DNA of 64,000 nucleotides from Erwinia sp. E_sp_B01_1. Lineage in GTDB: Bacteria > Pseudomonadota > Gammaproteobacteria > Enterobacterales > Enterobacteriaceae. A program made the translations under genes and the position numbers. Positions 25,516 to 33,122 of this stretch are shown here, in pieces (the first letter of the stretch is position 1; every line of letters begins with the position of its first letter). The notes under the pieces were generated by a model. That model worked only from the letters and a program-made list of their open reading frames with translations. It did no database searches and was not told the origin of the DNA. The DNA is taken from NCBI RefSeq assembly GCF_036865545.1, contig NZ_CP142208.1, positions 4,154,001 to 4,218,000 of the forward strand, written 5' to 3'.

Positions 25516-26342
25516 GAGGCTGGCTTGCGCTAATGCTCCTGGGCCTGAGCTGTAGCCTTCAGGCCGCCGAACGCAACGATATCCCCAGTTGCTATCACTA
25601 TGCGAAGCTGGATGCTGAACGTCCGGTAGAGAGTGGGCGCGAGCTGGTCATTATCATCGACCAGACCGTGAAGGTGCCGCTGGATCTGAAGAAATCGATC
25701 TGGCAGCACGTGATCCGATACGCTCAGCCTGGCGACCGCGTGGTGCTGTATCAGTTCTCTGCCCTGCTGCAGGATAACTATCTGAAGCGCGTCTTTGACG
25801 GCAGGCTGGAAGCGCTGTTTACCGATCAGAAAGCCCGCAACAATATGGGCATGGAAAGTCTGAAAAATCTGGACAGCTGTCTGGTCAAACAGAAACAGTT
25901 CTTCGATCAGGGTATCGGTAAATTGATGGCAAACAGCTTTGCTACTGAAGGCAGCAGCATCGCCAAAAGCGAGATTATCGACAGCCTGAAGCGTATCGCT
26001 GAGGATTTGAAGAGCGATCCGGCTCAGACAAAGTCTGTGGTGCTGGTCTCCGATATGCTGGAGAACAGCGATTTCGGCAGCTTCTACAGCAACAATCAGA
26101 TCCGCCTGATCGCGCCTGAGAAGGAGCTGGCTCGGGTCACTAAGCAAAACCTGATTGCCGATTTCAACGGTGCGAAGGTGTACGTGGCGGGCGCGGGATT
26201 GATTGATACCTCAGCGAAGAATAACTATCGCTCAGGGAAGATCATGCAGCAGCTGGAAGGCTTCTGGCAGCAGTATTTCACCGCCTCAAACGCGGAGCTT
26301 ATCAGCTTTGGCGCGCCTGAATTAACTGTCGAGATTAAGTAA
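25512..26342 (+). CDS. Secreted von Willebrand A-like protein, third gene of the OmpA-lipoprotein operon
   Basis: 276 residues with a signal peptide (RGWLALMLLGLSCSLQAA). The core GRELVIIIDQTVKVP (a DxT-like metal site in place of DxSxS), GDRVVLYQFSA, and KSVVLVSDMLENSDFGS, followed by AKVYVAGAG, outlines a Rossmann-like VWA fold. It starts within the stop of the membrane protein gene (ATGA) and is followed by a good terminator, so it closes the operon. Function unknown. A degraded copy of its last 80 bases occurs at 29702-29783. Confidence 0.75.
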   Translation: MRGWLALMLLGLSCSLQAAERNDIPSCYHYAKLDAERPVESGRELVIIIDQTVKVPLDLKKSIWQHVIRYAQPGDRVVLYQFSALLQDNYLKRVFDGRLEALFTDQKARNNMGMESLKNLDSCLVKQKQFFDQGIGKLMANSFATEGSSIAKSEIIDSLKRIAEDLKSDPAQTKSVVLVSDMLENSDFGSFYSNNQIRLIAPEKELARVTKQNLIADFNGAKVYVAGAGLIDTSAKNNYRSGKIMQQLEGFWQQYFTASNAELISFGAPELTVEIK

Positions 26343-26370
26343 CTTTTAACCCTGATTTTATTATTATCTG

Positions 26371-26396
26371 ACGCCTCCTTTTGGGGGCGTTTTTTA
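26371..26396 (+). terminator. Intrinsic terminator of the OmpA-lipoprotein operon
   Basis: ACGCCTCC pairs with GGGGGCGT across a TTTT loop and runs into TTTTTT, 29 bases after the stop. Confidence 0.85.
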
Positions 26397-26655
26397 TTTT
26401 CGGTTTACAAAAAAACAACCTGTCGATATTACTTCAGTAATAATTTTCACGTTTCCTTTTTAAAAATTCCGAGAAGTAACTGTTAAATGACCGCATTGAT
26501 TCTGGAAAAATTTTCTATGAAAAAAATGACATACCCCTCACACTTAAACCTTTATGAATTTAGCATTAAAATCCCCACTCAAATTGATTAATGTCAAAAT
26601 TTTTAACACCTAAAATAGTAGATTTGTTTTGCATATTTAAAAAAGGAGTTTGAAA

Positions 26656-27132
26656 ATGGCAATCCCAGCATATCTCTGGCTGAAAGATGATGGTGGTGCA
26701 GATATCAAAGGCAGCGTAGATGTAATTGACAGAGAGGGAAGCATAGAAGTTTTAAGTTTTATGCATTCACTTAACATTCCAACAGACAATCATACGGGCA
26801 AGTTAACGGGTACACGTTTACATAGTGCAATGGAAATTGAGAAAGAGTTCGATGCATCCAGCTCGTATTTATACAAGGCGGTCTCCACAGGACAAAACCT
26901 TAAAAGCGCCGAGATAAAATGGTATCAGATTAATAATGCGGGATTTGAAAAAGAATACTTCAATATGTTCCTTGAAAATGTCAAAGTGGTTGCTGTATGT
27001 CCTGTCATGCATAACGTCAAGACCAATGAAAAACAGAATCATTTAGAATCAGTAACTTTAAGATACGAGCGCATAACGTGGAAATATTGTGATGGTAACA
27101 TCCAATATTCTGACTCATGGAAAGGCAGATAA
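26656..27132 (+). CDS. hcp: Hcp family type VI secretion tube protein (orphan)
   Basis: 158 residues from the ATG at 26656, nine bases after AAGGAG. The start MAIPAYLWLKDDGGADIKGSV and the segment IEVLSFMHSLNIPTDNHTGKLTG are Hcp hallmarks, and the C-terminal SVTLRYERITWKYCDGNIQYSDSW is the usual end. Hcp forms hexameric rings of the T6SS tube and carries small effectors inside. No other T6SS structural gene is in the window, so this is an orphan cassette that depends on a T6SS elsewhere. It is followed by a DUF2778 effector and a lipoprotein. Confidence 0.92.
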   Translation: MAIPAYLWLKDDGGADIKGSVDVIDREGSIEVLSFMHSLNIPTDNHTGKLTGTRLHSAMEIEKEFDASSSYLYKAVSTGQNLKSAEIKWYQINNAGFEKEYFNMFLENVKVVAVCPVMHNVKTNEKQNHLESVTLRYERITWKYCDGNIQYSDSWKGR

Positions 27133-27139
27133 ATGTTCA

Positions 27140-27157
27140 GGCGCGTTAGCGCCTTTT
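27140..27157 (+). terminator. Intrinsic terminator/attenuator between hcp and the effector
   Basis: GGCGC-GTTA-GCGCC followed by TTTT, a few bases after the hcp stop. It would reduce read-through, giving many Hcp per effector. Confidence 0.6.
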
Positions 27158-27179
27158 CAAACACACAGGGATGAAAAGT

Positions 27180-27542
27180 ATGACCTGGATATATAATGTT
27201 AATGCTAATACATTTGAACAAAATGGAACTTTTAAGTTTAATGGACTATATGCTGGCGCTGAAGGTTACAAAAACAATACAGAATTCGAATGTGAAATCA
27301 ATAAAGGCTCTTTACCGCGTGGTAAATACCGTATAAGCAGACCTATTGCGAAACATCAGACTGCTGGTCGCTTTGTTTTGCGTCTGACACCCTATATTGA
27401 GAATGAAATGTGTGGAAGAGCAGGTTTCTTAATTCATGGTGATAATGGTCGGGGAACCGCCTCTAACGGTTGCATTGTTGCAACTTATGATGCCAGGCTG
27501 GAAATAGCTGAAAGCGGTGACCGGGAGTTAATCGTAAAATGA
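27180..27542 (+). CDS. Tlde1-like (DUF2778) L,D-transpeptidase-fold T6SS effector
   Basis: 120 residues from the ATG at 27180, nine bases after AGGGA; an ATG at 27171 has no spacing from that site. The C-terminal GFLIHGDNGRGTASNGCIV holds the His and Cys of the L,D-transpeptidase-like site, and the N-terminal half has FEQNGTFKFNGLYAGAEGYKNN and INKGSLPRGKYRISRP as in DUF2778 proteins. Such effectors remodel or cut peptidoglycan in the target periplasm. It is small and lacks a signal peptide, consistent with passage inside the Hcp tube encoded just upstream. It overlaps the next gene by four bases. Confidence 0.85.
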   Translation: MTWIYNVNANTFEQNGTFKFNGLYAGAEGYKNNTEFECEINKGSLPRGKYRISRPIAKHQTAGRFVLRLTPYIENEMCGRAGFLIHGDNGRGTASNGCIVATYDARLEIAESGDRELIVK

Positions 27543-28039
27543 AAAAAAATCATCTCATTTTTTTCATCATAATGCTCAGCGCCTGTTCATCTTATCAAAG
27601 AAAAATAACAGATCAGAGACTTTATGAAAAAGTACAATCAGCATCAGGTAGTCATACCGTGAGTGCACTCACAGACCAGGATTTCGACAAAATACTGACT
27701 TATATCTCGCAAGGGTCTGCCCCCTGGTTGGAACTTTATCCGGAGTTTAAAGAGAAAACTTTTCAGGGTATAACTTCGTTTCAGGAGGGGTTAGATGTCT
27801 CTATGGCCTACGCGTTGTCCATAAATCCGGTAAGTACACTCAAATTCATTACTAAGAAAAATGTAGACATCATCTGCAGCTTTCCTTTTATTGAACCAAC
27901 CCGCCAGGAAATTTATACCTATTACAATAATACACGTACTACTTTACTTCCCCTTTCAAAAGAGAATCACCTGGCAGAGAGATGCTTACATACTCTAAAT
28001 CTTAATATAAAACAAATTATCCAAACTTCTACTGAATGA
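27539..28039 (+). CDS. Lipoprotein, probable immunity protein for the Hcp-linked effector
   Basis: 166 residues. The signal peptide ends in the lipobox MLSACSS, so it is anchored in the envelope facing the periplasm, where a peptidoglycan-targeting effector would act. The ATG overlaps the effector stop. The mature part is not similar to any family I recognise, and is AT-rich like the cassette. Immunity is inferred from gene order, coupling and location. Confidence 0.65.
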   Translation: MKKNHLIFFIIMLSACSSYQRKITDQRLYEKVQSASGSHTVSALTDQDFDKILTYISQGSAPWLELYPEFKEKTFQGITSFQEGLDVSMAYALSINPVSTLKFITKKNVDIICSFPFIEPTRQEIYTYYNNTRTTLLPLSKENHLAERCLHTLNLNIKQIIQTSTE

Positions 28040-28490
28040 CAACCATTATCCAAAAAATCAATAAATCTCATCTAAAATGATCAGGGGTGCTTTATTGTTT
28101 TTGTTCCCGTCACTTATACGTAGTGCTAATTCCGGCATTGTGAACAATTAAATAAAATTCAGGCAGCGCCCTACATATGTGGGCAGGCAAGCTGAAAGCC
28201 ACCCCCCATGTTAATGTTGCTTCAGGATTATCAGCTTATTGCGTAGTTTGTAATGGAATGAATGGAGAAACTTTATTTTTTTTGTAGAAGTGTTAATTTC
28301 CCGAAAATATCCTCTGTTACATCCCTTTCATTTTTTCTGCGAGCAGCATTATGTTTCCTGCACATACAGGATATTTATTATGGAATTAAGCGCAGTGACT
28401 GGAGATAATAACAGGGTATTTTACTCGCGATGAGAATGTGCTCGAACACAGTCTCACCGCTAACCATAAAGACTATACGGAGTAGTAATC
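28040..28490. promoter_or_regulatory. AT-rich intergenic region before symE
   Basis: About 450 bases with no credible CDS. In E. coli, symE has a LexA-controlled promoter and the antisense RNA SymR overlapping its 5' end. I could not identify either by eye here. The ribosome site CGGAG is visible eight bases before the symE ATG. Confidence 0.4.
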
Positions 28491-28844
28491 ATGGCTGAGC
28501 AGGATTGTAATGCAGACACAGCAGTAAAAGAAGTGACGGCCCCGGCATTCCGCAGACTGAAAGTAAGTTATGCGCACACCTTTCCAGATTATCAGCAGAT
28601 CCCGGCGATAAACATTAAAGGAAAATGGCTGGCCGCCGCTGGATTTGAGACCGGCACGCTTGTCGATGTACGGGTAATGGCAGGCTGCCTGCTGCTTACC
28701 GCCCGTCCGGTTGAACCAGAAGAACCGGAACTGATGCAGGCACTCAAGCGCGTGTGTAAGTTCTCTGCCAGCAAACAACGCCAGGTTCAGGATTTTATCG
28801 GGATTGTTGGGGCCCGGCGGGTACGGGGCCAGGCGAGTTCCTGA
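28491..28844 (+). CDS. symE: SymE-type toxin, AbrB-fold endoribonuclease-like protein
   Basis: 117 residues. LKVSYAHTFPDYQQIPAINIKGKWL, AAGFETGTLVDVRVMAGCLLLT and a 3' tail with VCKFSASKQRQVQDFIG match E. coli SymE closely. SymE is an SOS-induced nucleoid-associated protein whose overproduction degrades or condenses nucleic acids, normally held down by the antisense RNA SymR. A second, truncated copy lies at 21693-21791. It is followed by a Phd/ParE module on the same strand. Confidence 0.85.
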   Translation: MAEQDCNADTAVKEVTAPAFRRLKVSYAHTFPDYQQIPAINIKGKWLAAAGFETGTLVDVRVMAGCLLLTARPVEPEEPELMQALKRVCKFSASKQRQVQDFIGIVGARRVRGQASS

Positions 28845-28942
28845 TGAAGTTGTATGACTGAATGAGCATTCTTGCCCGAGCGGTAAAAGTCTGGTTTCTG
28901 CAAGAAACCAGTGGCGGGATCCTGCTATACGGGGCTATTATC

Positions 28943-28964
28943 GTGCGAATGGTGCGATTCGCAC
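28943..28964. promoter_or_regulatory. Operator palindrome upstream of the Phd/YefM-ParE module
   Basis: Perfect arms GTGCGAAT (28943-28950) and ATTCGCAC (28957-28964) with a six-base spacer, 23 bases before the antitoxin ATG. The spacer repeats GTGCG. It is most likely the autorepression site of the antitoxin. Confidence 0.65.
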
Positions 28965-28987
28965 AAATTGTACATACAGGAGCAACT

Positions 28988-29242
28988 ATGCTTAGTTTCA
29001 CTGCTAACCAGGCAAAAACACGATTCGGCGAGCTGATGACTAAAGCGCAGAACGAAACCGTAACGGTTACCAAAAACGGGCGCACTGCCTTTGTGTGCCT
29101 TCCTGAGAGTGAATTTAAAGAATATGAGCAGTTAAAGCTGGATAGCTTGCGCGCTAAACTTGCCCGCTCAATTGAGCAGGCTAAAAATGGCCAGCTTCAC
29201 GATGGTGACGCAGTATTTGATGAAGTGATGAAAGATCTGTAA
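28988..29242 (+). CDS. Phd/YefM-family antitoxin
   Basis: 84 residues from the ATG at 28988, preceded by AGGAG. The N-terminal LSFTANQAKTRFGELMTKAQNETVTVTKNGR is the Phd/YefM DNA-binding fold, and the C-terminal charged helix binds the toxin. It overlaps the toxin gene by one base (TAATG). The open frame extends upstream to 28862 but that part covers the operator palindrome. Confidence 0.9.
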   Translation: MLSFTANQAKTRFGELMTKAQNETVTVTKNGRTAFVCLPESEFKEYEQLKLDSLRAKLARSIEQAKNGQLHDGDAVFDEVMKDL

Positions 29243-29544
29243 TGGGAAAATTCACGTTAACGGATGACGCCAAAGAAGATTTAAAAGACGTTAAAACCGC
29301 TTCGAATGACAAGTTTGGGCCCGCACTGACCAAAGTCTACTTAGAGGGTATGCGGGCCGCTATGTCTATGCTGGCCGAACACATGGTAGGTACGGACGCC
29401 AGTGAAGAGACATGGCCCGGTGTATTTTTCTGGCCGTACGAAAGCCACTATATCTTCTTTCTTCGCATCGAGGCTGGCATTCAAGTTGTCGGCATTCTTC
29501 ACCAGTCACGCTTGTCTAAAGCCTTGCAGAAACGCAAGCCGTAG
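29242..29544 (+). CDS. ParE/RelE-family toxin
   Basis: 100 residues. FTLTDDAKEDLKDV at the start, the central EGMRAAMSMLAEHM and the end YIFFLRIEAGIQVVGILHQS match ParE-type toxins that poison gyrase or cleave mRNA. Translation is coupled to the antitoxin. The module is intact. Confidence 0.88.
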   Translation: MGKFTLTDDAKEDLKDVKTASNDKFGPALTKVYLEGMRAAMSMLAEHMVGTDASEETWPGVFFWPYESHYIFFLRIEAGIQVVGILHQSRLSKALQKRKP

Positions 29545-29829
29545 TTACATGATTGTAATAGCGGTTCAATACTGGAGTGCTTTAATCACGTAACCTGATA
29601 ATTACATCTACATTTTATACTTTCGCATTTTCTAACGACTTTACCAACATTGAGCGTATTCAAAACACCTGCCTGAATTGGTATCGGTAAACCAATGGCA
29701 TGAAGGCTTCTGGCAGCAGTATTTTAACCCCTGAACGCGAAAATTGAGCGTTGATGTTCCCGGATTAACTATTGAGATTAAGCGGCTTATCTCAGATAAT
29801 AAAGACAAATAACGGCCGCGGGATAGGCC
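29545..29829. other. Noncoding stretch containing a relic of the secreted VWA-like gene
   Basis: At 29702-29783, GAAGGCTTCTGGCAGCAGTA and the ending GGATTAACTATTGAGATTAAG repeat the last 80 bases of the gene ending at 26342, with several substitutions and indels. Nothing else was recognised in the stretch. Confidence 0.7.
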
Positions 29830-29867
29830 ATTAAATGCTTAAACCCGAAAAAAATAGTTGTACAGAA

Positions 29868-30830
29868 TCATTGTACACAAGAGCCAAGCTTAATTTTTTC
29901 TGAATCATAAATCACAACATCATGGTCTGTAATGAGGCTTTTTAAATCAATTGAATTAAATACATTGAAATCCATCAAAACATCCTTTTGGTTCTGGCCA
30001 AGGAATAATAGTGCGACATGCTTACCACGAAGGTTACTACATGCATTTGATTCGTTAAAATCAAGATTTCTTGCCATCGAATAAATCTTATTATTTAACA
30101 CTCTTACATCAAAATAGTTATTATTCCATTTCCAGGTAAATAAACACACTATAGCAATAAAAATAACAAAAAATAATGAATTCACAGGGAATTCAAAACC
30201 CTTTTCCTGATCCTCATTAATCTTATAATATGCATATATACCTAAATGAAGAAAATGTGCCAACCCTATGAATATCAATAAAACCATTAACGGCTTGTAA
30301 ATGTATTGAAAAAAAACCAATCCTGTCAAGAAGCTTTTAGTATACGGTAATGCAGATGCATCAACTCCAAATATTCCATTTATCAAAGATGATGCCGATG
30401 AAGAGCAATAAACCAATAAGGCAGTGACGGATAAAGAAAAGACTATCTTAGTCACCCCGAAACTCCAAAGTTCTTTAAATACAGCTATCCTTTCAAGTTG
30501 CACACCAACCCAAATTAAGGATAAAATCACGTAAAGACAATATGCCGGAAATTTTATTGATTCAATAAAATCTGAATCTGACTCTCTTCCATTTGTAAAA
30601 ATAAAGACAATGAAAGCTACAAATGCAAGGGCATTCAGGGCAGTGTTCACATCCCAGCTTTTAACGTATGTCGATTTTTGTTTTTCTTCTTTGAAGTACA
30701 AAATTGAATCGTAGATTCCCGCCAAAAGTTTTTTAATGGGTTTTTTTTCACTTTCTGTAGCGATTGAACCCGTTTTTAACTCAGATCTGAGTTCATGAAT
30801 TAATTGTTCAACTTCTGATTTATCAGGCAT
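29868..30830 (-). CDS. Multi-pass membrane protein of unknown function
   Basis: 320 residues from the ATG at 30830, with AAGAG in front; a nine-codon extension to 30857 has no ribosome site. At least five hydrophobic helices are visible (ALNALAFVAFIVFIF, CLYVILSLIWVGVQL, KIVFSLSVTALLVYC, LMVLLIFIGLAHFLHLGIYAYY, SLFFVIFIAIVCLF). The C-terminal 80 residues are soluble, ending with HVALLFLGQNQ and DHDVVIYDSEKI. Low GC suggests recent transfer. No family recognised and no obvious partner gene. Confidence 0.6.
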   Translation of the reverse strand: MPDKSEVEQLIHELRSELKTGSIATESEKKPIKKLLAGIYDSILYFKEEKQKSTYVKSWDVNTALNALAFVAFIVFIFTNGRESDSDFIESIKFPAYCLYVILSLIWVGVQLERIAVFKELWSFGVTKIVFSLSVTALLVYCSSSASSLINGIFGVDASALPYTKSFLTGLVFFQYIYKPLMVLLIFIGLAHFLHLGIYAYYKINEDQEKGFEFPVNSLFFVIFIAIVCLFTWKWNNNYFDVRVLNNKIYSMARNLDFNESNACSNLRGKHVALLFLGQNQKDVLMDFNVFNSIDLKSLITDHDVVIYDSEKIKLGSCVQ

Positions 30831-30857
30831 GATTCTCTTATCCTTGTGATAGCACAT

Positions 30858-31396
30858 GAAAACCCTAAATTAATATAGAAAATATAATTCGGACAAGTTT
30901 ATACTACATCAACTAAAACTTCAGCGAAACCATCCACGACCATAATAATATTTCGGCCCGGAGGCCAGGCGATACGATTTCCTCAGCGATTCCGCCAAAA
31001 GGAATGAATCCAGTTCAGTACCTTGTATGCAGACCGGACAGTTATGGGAGCAGCGCCACAGCATAATCACGTATCCATAGTGCTCGTAGTTCTTCGGTAT
31101 TCATCAAACGACGACCGTGTTGGGTTTAGAAATAACAATTTTATGCACCTGAAAGCACGTAAGCCTTACCCATCACCCTTAAAAATCCCGAATCAGGAAG
31201 CCAAACCCAGTATGGAGTGAACAAAGGAATATGGCTAAGGATAGTGTCTAATAAAGGGGGCTGAACAGGCGAAGTTTATATCATCTGATTTTTTCGCAAT
31301 GAAGCAATTCTCTCCCGAAGGTTTACATTTACCGCATTCTGTTATGTGATCGCGTAACAGGCTCTTTTCAGAGCCGCCTCACAAAACAGGACTTTT
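30858..31396. other. Gap of about 540 bases with a degraded coding remnant on the minus strand
   Basis: From about 31100 down to a TGA at 30921 the minus strand is open for about 60 codons without a good start and ends S-G-P-K-Y-Y-Y-G-R-G-W-F-R. The composition looks protein-like (a CPVC pair, aromatic-rich C-terminus). It is probably the 3' remnant of a lost gene. The rest of the gap carries the promoter for the HNH gene but no recognised motif. Confidence 0.35.
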
Positions 31397-32410
31397 ATGC
31401 GTTTCTGGCAGGCCGATCCTAAGCTTGAGCATTACTGGCGTGGTGTGATCCTTTTTGGCAAGAATGTCGCTTCTTATAAATTTGCGCTGGCCCATGCGCT
31501 GTATGACCTTAAGCAGCCAGATAATGACCTGATTACGATGGAGATGCTTGCTGCCCCTTTTGCCCGCCATCTGTGCGCGCACCTCAAGCAAGCGCCTAAG
31601 CAGATCACCAGCAGACGTAGCCAGTTTCTGGAAGCCTGTGTGCAGTTCAATAATAGCGAGATTACCGAAGAACAACTGATTGAGATCACCATCAAACGAG
31701 GCTTTGCTAACGTCATTGATGCCTTTCATAACGTTAATCAGGCTGAAATTGACAAGCGCTTTTTCCTCGACGAACGTAAGACGTCAAAGGGTATCCGCCT
31801 GACAGATAATTTTTACTCCCTCACTGAGAACGATCAGTTTCCAAACCTTATCCGGGAAACTGATGCACGCTGGCGACTGGTTGAAGAAGCCTGGGCGATG
31901 AGTGTGTCACGTAATCTGATAGCGGTGGAATATGACGATGACAGCCAGATGCTGTTCAGCCGTCGAAACGACAGGCGCATCGCCATCACCAGCTGCCGCG
32001 ACAGTCTGAACGGTTACCAGAAAGGCTACTGCTTTTACTGCTTCAGCCCTGTCAGCTTAGTGAGCGGGGAAGAAAGCCTGGCGGACGTCGACCACTTCCT
32101 GCCGTGGATGCTTAATGACAGTATCAGCAACCTGAACGGCGTCTGGAATCTGGTACTCGCCTGCCAGAGCTGTAACCGTGGCGCTAAGGGAAAATTCGCC
32201 CGCATCCCCTCGACAAAATTGCTTCAGCGCCTGTATGACCGGAACGAATATTTTATCAACAGCCACCTCCCTCTGCGTGAAACCCTGATCCGACAGACTG
32301 GTAATACGGCCACTCTGCGGCATAATTTCCTGCAACGCAGTTGGGACACAGCGAAATTTACGCTGTTGCATGAATGGGAACCCACCGCACAGGGAGACGG
32401 TATTTTCTGA
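31397..32410 (+). CDS. HNH endonuclease domain protein
   Basis: 337 residues. The C-terminal half has the HNH/zinc architecture: C212-F-Y-C215, then D-V-D-H-F-L-P-W with His233, then NGVWNLVLACQSCNRGAKGK, which supplies the second Cys pair and the Asn. The N-terminal 200 residues are unassigned and may recognise the target. The stop overlaps the start of a methyltransferase gene (TGATG). A nuclease coupled to a methyltransferase suggests a compact restriction-modification or self-protection pair, but the methyltransferase type does not prove DNA as its substrate. Confidence 0.82.
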   Translation: MRFWQADPKLEHYWRGVILFGKNVASYKFALAHALYDLKQPDNDLITMEMLAAPFARHLCAHLKQAPKQITSRRSQFLEACVQFNNSEITEEQLIEITIKRGFANVIDAFHNVNQAEIDKRFFLDERKTSKGIRLTDNFYSLTENDQFPNLIRETDARWRLVEEAWAMSVSRNLIAVEYDDDSQMLFSRRNDRRIAITSCRDSLNGYQKGYCFYCFSPVSLVSGEESLADVDHFLPWMLNDSISNLNGVWNLVLACQSCNRGAKGKFARIPSTKLLQRLYDRNEYFINSHLPLRETLIRQTGNTATLRHNFLQRSWDTAKFTLLHEWEPTAQGDGIF

Positions 32411-32991
32411 TGAATGACGACTATTACCAGCACAATGCGCAGCGCTTCTACGATGATACGGTGGACGTGGATATGTCCGCCGTCTATAAGCCTTTCCTGA
32501 GACACCTTAAACCCGGTGCACGCATTCTGGATGCCGGCTGCGGCTCTGGCCGCGATACCAAAGCTTTCAGTGAGATGGGCTTTAAAGTGGAAGCTTTTGA
32601 TGCTTCTGCAGAACTGGTTGAGCGCGCTAAGCAGCTTACCGGCAAACACGTGAAAGTCATGCGCTTTCAGGATCTCACGGCGGTTGAGCAGTACGACGGT
32701 ATCTGGTGCTGTGCATCGCTATTGCATGTTCCAGAGAAAGAATTGCCGGAAGTAATGAAATTATTGGCGATAGCGCTGAAGCCTGGCAGCGTCTGGTATT
32801 TATCATTTAAATATGGACGTGGGGAACGAGAGAAAGATGGGCGATGCTTTACAGATATGGATGAAGAAGGGATTCGGGAAATCACAAGCGAGTCAGAAGC
32901 GCTAACGTTAACAGAGATGTGGACTACCAAGGATCGTCGGACTGAACGTGATGATGTCTGGATTAATGCTGTGCTGAAGAAGGTTTTTTAG
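32410..32991 (+). CDS. Class I SAM-dependent methyltransferase, coupled to the HNH gene
   Basis: 193 residues from the ATG at 32410 inside the HNH stop. SAM motif I is ILDAGCGSGRD (39-49), then VEAFDASAELVERAK and the motif IV-like YDGIWCCASLLHVPE. This resembles TehB/UbiE-type small-molecule or protein methyltransferases; the (N/D)PP(Y/F) motif of DNA adenine/cytosine-N4 methylases is absent. So a DNA-protecting role is uncertain despite coupling to a nuclease. Confidence 0.82.
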   Translation: MNDDYYQHNAQRFYDDTVDVDMSAVYKPFLRHLKPGARILDAGCGSGRDTKAFSEMGFKVEAFDASAELVERAKQLTGKHVKVMRFQDLTAVEQYDGIWCCASLLHVPEKELPEVMKLLAIALKPGSVWYLSFKYGRGEREKDGRCFTDMDEEGIREITSESEALTLTEMWTTKDRRTERDDVWINAVLKKVF

Positions 32992-33060
32992 CTTCATGCG
33001 ATACCGGGGTCGCGGCCATTGGTACAAAAATGGTGCAGTGTATAAACATGGATGAGTCAG

Positions 33061-33116
33061 TTAAATTGTTCACACCTCTCTCGACGTTTCTGAAATAGTT
33101 GGCGTGAACAATTTAA
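33061..33116. repeat. Perfect 13-base inverted repeat between convergent genes
   Basis: TTAAATTGTTCAC (33061-33073) and GTGAACAATTTAA (33104-33116) are exact complements 30 bases apart, in the gap between the methyltransferase and the HAD gene. It could be a bidirectional terminator or a recombination/protein site. Confidence 0.6.
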
Positions 33117-33122
33117 GATTTT

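Noticed and set aside
22406..26342. Zorya (ZorAB) or MotAB/Tol-Pal-like motor
   Set aside because: There is an OmpA domain and a membrane protein, but the OmpA protein is a lipoprotein without a MotB-type helix, and the polytopic protein lacks the MotA/ExbB motifs; no ZorC/D neighbours.
27171..27179. Effector start at 27171
   Set aside because: The ribosome site AGGGA directly abuts this ATG; the next ATG at 27180 is correctly spaced.
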